Assembly: GCA_963557065.1 (NCBI GenBank)
Contig: CAUWCT010000029.1
Location: 1-18,918, forward strand
DNA: 18,918 nucleotides
Origin: UMGS1370 sp963557065
Lineage (GTDB): Bacteria > Bacillota > Clostridia > Lachnospirales > Lachnospiraceae
Direction: 5' to 3'
Numbering within the stretch: position 1 is the first letter of the stretch; each line of letters opens with the position of its first letter. The notes beneath the pieces were generated by a model. The model made no database searches, had not been told where the DNA came from, and saw only the letters and a program-made list of their open reading frames with translations. A program made the position numbers and the translations under genes. Positions 13,958 through 18,918 of the stretch are shown piece after piece.

Positions 13958-15328
13958 ATGAAAAACTGGAAAAAGACAGCATTGGTTCTTTCTTTTTGTT
14001 TGTTCTATGCTGGAGGGATTTCTGTACCTGCGCAGATAAATTCCGATGCAGATACGCAGCAGATTCCCCAGGCAGCGATAAGTAAAAAGTTGGCGCCCAA
14101 TGTATCTGTCCCGGCCGGCGGATATGAGAATGTAGCGGTTTCGCAGGTTTCCGGCTATGTAAATGTGCGCAGTGAGGCCAGTACAAAGGGGCAGATTGTG
14201 GGAAAAATCTATAACAACTGTGCTGCCACTATTACAGAGACAGTTTCCGGAGAGGGCGGAACCTGGTATCGCATTCAGTCGGGAAGCGTGACCGGATATG
14301 TCAAGGCTCAGTATTTTGTGACCGGAGCTGCGGCTGAAGCTCTGGCACAGGAGGTAGGAGTTGAATATGCCACGATTAATACGGCATCTCTTCGCCTGCG
14401 CAAGGAGCCGAATCTTACCAGCGAGACCCTCACGCTTTTAAGTCAGGGTGCACGCTATGAGGTGATGGGAACAGAAAATAATTTTGCAAAACTGGCAGTG
14501 GATACAGACCTGACCGGATACGTGTCCATGGATTACATAAAGACGGCAGTGGAGTTTCAGCAGGCAGTTTCTCTGGAGGAGGAAGCCGCGAAACAGGCAG
14601 AAGAGGAAAGACGCAGACAGGAGGCAGAGGCTGCGATTGACGAATTAAACGCAGTGCTGAATGCAGAGACGGCAGGCAGTCAGTCCCAGACAAACAGCTC
14701 ATCCGGACAGTCTGAGACAGCCGCAGCAGGGGTCAACGGGACGATTGCAGCCAATCCGATGGGAAGCGGAAATGATGTGTCAGTTCAGGTTCCAGTGCTT
14801 CAGACACAAGGGACACCTGCAAAACCGGAAAATTCCGGCAATCAGGGAAATTCCCAGGCAACGGTTCCGGCTGGTCCGGGAGGCTTTGGAAACAGCAGCG
14901 CCGGAAACGTTCAGGGGCCTGGAGTATCTTACGGACCTGGAGGAAACGCTTCGGACAAAGTGGTATCAGCTACCAGAACTGCAGTAGTGGCCTATGCAAA
15001 ACAGTTTTTAGGAAATCCATATGTGTATGGCGGGACCAGTCTGACAGATGGAGCAGACTGTTCCGGTTTTACCATGAGCGTGTACAAACACTTTGGCATT
15101 GATATTGGCCGTACTTCCAGAGATCAGGCTGACAAGGGCAGGGAGATTTCCCGGTCAGAGATGCAGCCGGGAGACCTGTTGTTTTATGCCAGCGGAGACT
15201 ATATTAACCATGTATCCATGTATGTAGGAGGCGGACAGGTTATCCACTCCAGTACACCGGCTACTGGTATTACTCTTGCCCCTGTGGACTACCGGACGCC
15301 CTGTAAGATTGTGACATTTTTGGATTAG
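13958..15328 (+). CDS. Secreted SH3b-NlpC/P60 cell wall hydrolase
   Basis: A 456-residue exported peptidoglycan hydrolase, probably a D,L-endopeptidase cutting stem peptides. It has a signal peptide (KNWKKTALVLSFCLFYAGG, ~2-20) and two bacterial SH3 domains (~58-122 with GYVNVRSEASTKG; ~136-197 with ASLRLRKEPN). A charged helical segment (206-236) and a Gly/Ser/Pro/Gln-rich linker (237-335) follow. The C-terminal NlpC/P60 domain has Cys368 in GADCSGF, His418 in NHVSMY and His430 in VIHSS. The start at 13958 follows GAGGGAG by 7 bases. The open frame back to 13913 overlaps trxB. Its stop is one base from the stop of the convergent methyltransferase. Confidence 0.93.
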   Translation: MKNWKKTALVLSFCLFYAGGISVPAQINSDADTQQIPQAAISKKLAPNVSVPAGGYENVAVSQVSGYVNVRSEASTKGQIVGKIYNNCAATITETVSGEGGTWYRIQSGSVTGYVKAQYFVTGAAAEALAQEVGVEYATINTASLRLRKEPNLTSETLTLLSQGARYEVMGTENNFAKLAVDTDLTGYVSMDYIKTAVEFQQAVSLEEEAAKQAEEERRRQEAEAAIDELNAVLNAETAGSQSQTNSSSGQSETAAAGVNGTIAANPMGSGNDVSVQVPVLQTQGTPAKPENSGNQGNSQATVPAGPGGFGNSSAGNVQGPGVSYGPGGNASDKVVSATRTAVVAYAKQFLGNPYVYGGTSLTDGADCSGFTMSVYKHFGIDIGRTSRDQADKGREISRSEMQPGDLLFYASGDYINHVSMYVGGGQVIHSSTPATGITLAPVDYRTPCKIVTFLD

Positions 15329-15329
15329 T

Positions 15330-16190
15330 TTATACTTCCCAGCGTCCGGATGCGCCGCAGGGGAGAACCAGGCCGTTTCCGGTCACCGGAAGTCCTACTT
15401 CCTCGGCATGTACTTGTCCTCCGAAAGCCGGAAGGATTTCGGTGCCAATCATATAGGAAAGTACAGAGGGAGCAAGGCCGGTGGTGTAGGAGTTAATCAG
15501 GAAAAACAGCGGTTTGTCGGATAAAAGCCGGGCGCAGAGTTTGACAAAAGGATGGATGGACTCTTCGATTTTCCAGATTTCTCCTTTTGGCCCTCTTCCA
15601 TAAGAAGGCGGGTCCATAATAATAGCGTCATAGTGATTGCCTCTGCGGATTTCCCGTTCTACAAATTTAACACAGTCATCTACGATCCAGCGGATAGGAG
15701 CATTTTCCAGGCCGCTGGATTTTGCGTTTTCTTTGGCCCATCCTACCATGCCTTTTGATGCGTCTACATGGGTAATGGATGCGCCTGCCGCTGCTGCCGC
15801 CAGGGTGGCGCCTCCGGTGTAAGCAAACAGATTCAGTACCTTAACAGGCCGGCCGGCATTTCGGATCTTTTCCCCAAACCAGTCCCAGTTGGCTGCCTGT
15901 TCCGGGAACAGGCCGGTGTGTTTAAAACTAAATGGCTTTAAATTAAATGTCAGGCTTCCATAAGAAATGCACCACTGTTGGGGAAGGTCGAAAAATTCCC
16001 ATTCTCCGCCGCCTTTGCTGCTACGGTGGTAGTGTCCGTTTGGCCGCTTCCATCCCCGTTCTTTTTTGGGGGTATCCCAGATGACCTGGGGATCGGGCCG
16101 GATTAAAAGGTAGTCCCCCCATCGTTCCAGTTTTTCACCTTTAGAACAATCAATTACCTGATAGTCTTTCCAATTATTTGCAATCCACAT
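15330..16190 (-). CDS. Class I SAM-dependent methyltransferase, COG1092/RlmI-like
   Basis: A 286-residue SAM-dependent methyltransferase of the RlmI/RlmK group, probably acting on rRNA. Motif I is VLNLFAYTGGATLAAAAAG (118-136), motif II is HVDASKGMVGWAKEN (141-155), and motif IV is DPPSYGRG (193-200). It lacks the N-terminal PUA domain of Escherichia coli RlmI and is shorter. Motif VI reads LINSYTTG (231-238) with no cysteine, so the catalytic Cys of 5-methylcytosine enzymes is not evident and another base or position is possible. The start at 16190 is chosen because GAAAGGA lies upstream and the frame open to 16232 covers the leader motif. The promoter is at 16248-16277 on the minus strand. 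Confidence 0.85.
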   Translation of the reverse strand: MWIANNWKDYQVIDCSKGEKLERWGDYLLIRPDPQVIWDTPKKERGWKRPNGHYHRSSKGGGEWEFFDLPQQWCISYGSLTFNLKPFSFKHTGLFPEQAANWDWFGEKIRNAGRPVKVLNLFAYTGGATLAAAAAGASITHVDASKGMVGWAKENAKSSGLENAPIRWIVDDCVKFVEREIRRGNHYDAIIMDPPSYGRGPKGEIWKIEESIHPFVKLCARLLSDKPLFFLINSYTTGLAPSVLSYMIGTEILPAFGGQVHAEEVGLPVTGNGLVLPCGASGRWEV

Positions 16191-16210
16191 AATGTAATCT
16201 ATCCTTTCTT

Positions 16211-16224
16211 GTTGAACTGTTACG
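16211..16224 (+). repeat. GAACTGTTAC motif, copy 2
   Basis: GTTGAACTGTTACG, in the 5' leader of the minus-strand methyltransferase, about 20 bases after its predicted transcription start. Confidence 0.7.
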
Positions 16225-16247
16225 CAATACATACTTTATTGTCTTGT

Positions 16248-16277
16248 ATTATACCTAACAGGTTTGGGAAACGTCAA
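16248..16277 (-). promoter_or_regulatory. Sigma-A promoter of the methyltransferase
   Basis: On the minus strand: TTGACG (16277-16272), 18 bases, TATAAT (16253-16248). The start codon is 58 bases beyond the -10. Copies 2 and 3 of the GAACTGTTAC motif flank it on either side. Confidence 0.75.
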
Positions 16278-16288
16278 GAAGATGCATG

Positions 16289-16302
16289 GCAGAACTGTTA
16301 CA
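16289..16302 (+). repeat. GAACTGTTAC motif, copy 3
   Basis: GCAGAACTGTTACA, between the divergent methyltransferase and repeat-protein promoters, 28 bases before the -35 of the latter. Confidence 0.7.
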
Positions 16303-16330
16303 TTGTAATAGAAATGAAAGATTATAATGG

Positions 16331-16359
16331 TTGAATATTTAGAAAATTCCTGATACAAT
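16331..16359 (+). promoter_or_regulatory. Sigma-A promoter of the cell-wall-binding repeat gene
   Basis: TTGAAT (16331-16336), 17 bases, TACAAT (16354-16359), leaving a leader of about 55 bases to the ATG at 16420. Confidence 0.7.
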
Positions 16360-16419
16360 AAATAAAAATATGGCTGTGTACCAATGCCTGGAGCGGTAAG
16401 GCAGAGAAGGAGTGGTTAG

Positions 16420-17808
16420 ATGAGGACACGCAGAAGAATGATGATAGCCGGACTGGCGGCAGCATTGACAGTCGGCAGCGCAGCAGTTGTATATGGAGCC
16501 GGCTGGCAGAAAGCGTCAAACGGCGCATGGGAATATTACAGTGATTCCGGAAACAGGGAGACCAATGTGTGGCGTAAGGGCGCAGACGGTCTCTGGCGCT
16601 ATGTAGACGGAAGCGGATATATGGCTACAAACAGATGGGTAGATGATACGTATTATGTAGATGACAACGGAGTTATGATTGCAGGACAATGGAGACAGAT
16701 GGAGTCGGCATCCAGCTATCATGACGGTACGGTATGGTATTATTTTAACAGTGACGGCAAGAGGGTGGAAGAGACCTGGAAGAAGATTAATAACAAATGG
16801 TATTATTTTGATGAAGATGGTGTAATGCTTACCGGTTGGCTGCTGGATGATATGTACTATACAGATGCCAATGGAGCCATGGTTACCGGCTGGCAGAGAC
16901 TGGTTCCTCCGGATGGCGGTGATGATGATTACTACTATGGAGAGGCTAAAAATGAGCCGGTTGAAGACCAGAACGAAGATGGAAAATACTGGTATTATTT
17001 TGGGAATAACGGCAAAAAGGTAATTCCGGATGATATGAATGGTTCGGATTATCAGGAGAAAAAAATAAATGGAGCGTATTACTGTTTTGACGCCAATGGA
17101 CAGATGCAGACTGGCTGGTGCAATATAAAAGGCGATTCTTCCATTGAGAGTTATAAGTATTATGATGAAAATGGACAGGCGGTCGTCAATACCTGGCTGT
17201 CTCTGGAAGCGCCAAAGGAGTTCGACGAGTATGGAGAGGTGGAGTGGTATTACTTTACCAGTAATGGCACTCCCAAGGCCGGGCCACCGGAAGGGGAGGC
17301 GACATCTAAGGATTTGATCCGCATCAAGGGACTGACATTTTTGTTTAATGAAAAGGGCAATCCGATTTATGGTCTGCACAAAATAGCAGCCAGCAATGAT
17401 GCAGATGATTATACAGCTTACTACTTTGGTACAGATAAGATGCACTGCGCCATGCTGACCGGCAAGCAGAAAGTAGAAGAGGGGGACGGCCTTGTTTCAG
17501 AGTATTTCTTTTTGGATTCCGGAAAGGGATATACAGGAGTGAGGGATGGAAAACTCTACTATATGGGCAAGCTTCAGACTGCGGACAGTGGAATCAAATA
17601 TATGCCGATTACGCTGACGACCGGTGGAACCAGCAAAAATTATCTGGTCAATTCTTCTGGAAAAACCGTAAAAAATACAACGGTCCGCGATGCAGAGGGG
17701 ACCAAGTACAAGACTGGCAGTAATGGTATTATATTAGAGGTCAATGGCGAAGGGGTTGATGGCGAGACATTTAACAGCCCGATTGAGCCGACCTGGTGGA
17801 ACGAATAA
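16420..17808 (+). CDS. Secreted cell-wall-binding repeat protein
   Basis: A 462-residue exported protein. It has a signal peptide (RTRRRMMIAGLAAALTVGS, cleavage probably near AVVYGA-GW, ~27) followed by aromatic-rich choline-binding-like repeats along most of its length. Typical units are NKWYYFDEDGVMLTGW, DMYYTDANGAMVTGW, KYWYYFGNNGKKV, AYYCFDANGQMQTGW and YKYYDENGQAVVNTWL. Such repeats anchor proteins to wall teichoic acid or polysaccharide. I see no hydrolase, adhesin or toxin domain, and the repeats in the last third are degenerate. GAGAAGGAG precedes the ATG by 8 bases. The protein is acidic with many Asp/Tyr residues. Its gene ends in a hairpin terminator that leads straight into the permease gene. 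Confidence 0.9.
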   Translation: MRTRRRMMIAGLAAALTVGSAAVVYGAGWQKASNGAWEYYSDSGNRETNVWRKGADGLWRYVDGSGYMATNRWVDDTYYVDDNGVMIAGQWRQMESASSYHDGTVWYYFNSDGKRVEETWKKINNKWYYFDEDGVMLTGWLLDDMYYTDANGAMVTGWQRLVPPDGGDDDYYYGEAKNEPVEDQNEDGKYWYYFGNNGKKVIPDDMNGSDYQEKKINGAYYCFDANGQMQTGWCNIKGDSSIESYKYYDENGQAVVNTWLSLEAPKEFDEYGEVEWYYFTSNGTPKAGPPEGEATSKDLIRIKGLTFLFNEKGNPIYGLHKIAASNDADDYTAYYFGTDKMHCAMLTGKQKVEEGDGLVSEYFFLDSGKGYTGVRDGKLYYMGKLQTADSGIKYMPITLTTGGTSKNYLVNSSGKTVKNTTVRDAEGTKYKTGSNGIILEVNGEGVDGETFNSPIEPTWWNE

Positions 17809-17817
17809 CAGTAAAAG

Positions 17818-17873
17818 AGACCGCCGACCTGGCTGATATCCGGAAGGATAAAAGCGGGTACGGCGGTCTTTTC
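17818..17873 (+). terminator. Terminator hairpin abutting the kdgT ribosome binding site
   Basis: AGACCGCCG (17818-17826) pairs perfectly with CGGCGGTCT (17861-17869), followed by TTTTC. The AGGAGGA of the permease gene begins at 17874. The 34-base loop is unusually large and may fold internally, so this may act as an attenuator for the permease. Confidence 0.7.
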
Positions 17874-17888
17874 AGGAGGAAGTATGGA

Positions 17889-18863
17889 ATGAGGAGCGTT
17901 AGCGATAAAAAAGAAAGTACGGCAGCAGGCGGGCAGATTCCCATTTTAAACCGGGTGAAGAAAATTCCGGGCGGGCTTCTGTTGGTTCCTATGATGACGA
18001 CAGCAGTGATTCATACATTCTGGCCGGATTTGGTAAAAATAGGAGGAGCGACGGAACTGTTATTTACCAACACCTGTACCATGTATGTGGTGGGACTGAT
18101 GTTGTTTTTTTCCGGGACCCAATGTATGGTGTCTCAGGTAAAGGAAATGCTTAAAACAGGCGGCCTGTTGTGCATGATAAAACTTGGAGTCATGGCAGCA
18201 GCCTGTGTGATTGTCCAAAGACTGTTTGGCCTGGATGGATTTTTGGGAATATCCCTTTTGACTTTTACGGCTATACTTGCCAGCACGAACCCGGGGCTTT
18301 ATATTGCTCTTACTTCGGATAATCCCAAAGCCCTCAGCGTGTTTGGCCTGCTGAATCTTCTGGTTATGCCTGCAATACCGGTTATGGCATTGAATTTATC
18401 TTCCGGATACGCGATGGACTGGAACAGTGTTATTTCTATATTAATACCATTTTTTATTGGAATGATTCTGGGCAATCTGGATGATGAGATAAGAAAGATG
18501 TTTCAAAACGGAAGTACCATGACGCTTCCATTTCTGGGATTTTGTCTGGGGGGAAGCATCAATCTCATAGAAGCTGTAAAGGCAGGACCCGGCGGCCTTG
18601 TATGCGTGATATTATTTTACGTCCTGACCTGGGTTCCAATGTATATTGCAGAAAAAAAGATATTAAAGAGAGATGGTTTGATAGCAACGGCTATGAGTTC
18701 CATTGCCAGTTTTACAGCAACCGTTCCCCAGGTGGCTGCTGCCGCTAACCCGGTATTTGAACCTTATGTGGAGACAGCAGTGGCTCAGATTGCTCTGGCA
18801 TCCCTGATCACCTGTTTCATTACGCCGGCATTAGTGGGGAAGATTGAAAAAAGGAAGCAATAA
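17889..18863 (+). CDS. kdgT: 2-keto-3-deoxygluconate permease family transporter
   Basis: A 324-residue integral membrane carrier of the KdgT family, which takes up 2-keto-3-deoxygluconate by proton symport during pectin and uronate breakdown. The family hallmark KIPGGLLLVPMM (25-36) is followed by IHTFWPDLVKIGG and a row of about ten hydrophobic segments. LTFTAILASTNPGLYIALTS and PFLGFCLGGSINL correspond to conserved KdgT regions. The start at 17889 is set by AGGAGGA (17874-17880); the frame back to 17796 lies in the terminator. No kduD, kdgK or kdgA partner is in the window, so the substrate could differ. Confidence 0.85.
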   Translation: MRSVSDKKESTAAGGQIPILNRVKKIPGGLLLVPMMTTAVIHTFWPDLVKIGGATELLFTNTCTMYVVGLMLFFSGTQCMVSQVKEMLKTGGLLCMIKLGVMAAACVIVQRLFGLDGFLGISLLTFTAILASTNPGLYIALTSDNPKALSVFGLLNLLVMPAIPVMALNLSSGYAMDWNSVISILIPFFIGMILGNLDDEIRKMFQNGSTMTLPFLGFCLGGSINLIEAVKAGPGGLVCVILFYVLTWVPMYIAEKKILKRDGLIATAMSSIASFTATVPQVAAAANPVFEPYVETAVAQIALASLITCFITPALVGKIEKRKQ

Positions 18864-18866
18864 AAA

Positions 18867-18880
18867 TGTAACAGTTCAGC
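18867..18880 (-). repeat. GAACTGTTAC motif, copy 4
   Basis: Minus-strand GCTGAACTGTTACA, 3 bases after the permease stop codon. In copies 1, 2 and 4 the neighbouring gene's transcript carries the same sense, GTAACAGTTCARC. Confidence 0.7.
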
Positions 18881-18918
18881 CATCAATGTCATTTAGTTAA
18901 TTTTATATCCATATGGTT

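Noticed and set aside
16516..17445. Minus-strand 309-residue hydrophobic open frame opposite the wall-binding repeat gene
   Set aside because: Antisense reading of Asp/Tyr-rich repeats gives Ile/Val-rich nonsense that imitates a membrane protein. It has no SD.
1..18918. CRISPR array, tRNA/rRNA genes, insertion sequences, oriT/relaxase
   Set aside because: I looked for regular spaced repeats, cloverleaf patterns, DDE transposases with terminal repeats and mobilisation genes, and saw none.

Overview
The window looks like a piece of a gut Lachnospiraceae-type (Clostridium cluster XIVa) Firmicute chromosome. About 12 kb is a mosaic of accessory DNA, and the last ~6.9 kb is ordinary host chromosome. 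The taxonomic guess rests on gene content: a YmfI-type SDR, a thioredoxin reductase next to an SH3/NlpC-P60 hydrolase, a choline-binding-like repeat protein, a KdgT-type permease, and ICE-type parts of the TnpW/large serine recombinase kind. No rRNA or other phylogenetic marker is present.

Region A (1-7723) is the GC-richer end of an integrative element. It starts with an FtsX-type ABC permease and its terminator. A hairpin-rich leader of about 650 bases follows, with a possible 19-codon peptide and an attenuator-like terminator, then a small sigma-region-4/HTH protein. Next come about 450 bases of non-coding DNA that look like a structured RNA, a TnpW-like small protein, and two overlapping large serine recombinases, which are the probable integration/excision enzymes.

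Region B (7724-~12090) is AT-rich and looks assembled from fragments. It holds a minus-strand remnant of a third serine recombinase; a TetR-SDR pair behind a clean sigma-A promoter with a symmetric operator; the truncated sigma-like plus HTH pair of a Tn916-like regulatory module with very strong hairpins behind it; and an isolated two-gene cassette resembling DUF6978 and DUF1828/DUF1829, with its own promoter and a 3' inverted repeat. That cassette is the best candidate for an undescribed accessory system, and the structured-RNA candidate at 3472-3925 comes next.

Region C (~12097-18918) is host chromosome. It contains a YmfI-like reductase (minus) divergent from trxB, which is followed by an SH3b-NlpC/P60 wall hydrolase. 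Then come a COG1092-type methyltransferase (minus), a cell-wall-binding-repeat protein, and a 2-keto-3-deoxygluconate permease preceded by a terminator hairpin that abuts its ribosome binding site. A 14-base motif built on GAACTGTTAC occurs four times here, always between genes and, as far as I could see, never in regions A or B. It marks the right-hand return to host DNA at or before 12097. The left end of the accessory DNA is outside the window.
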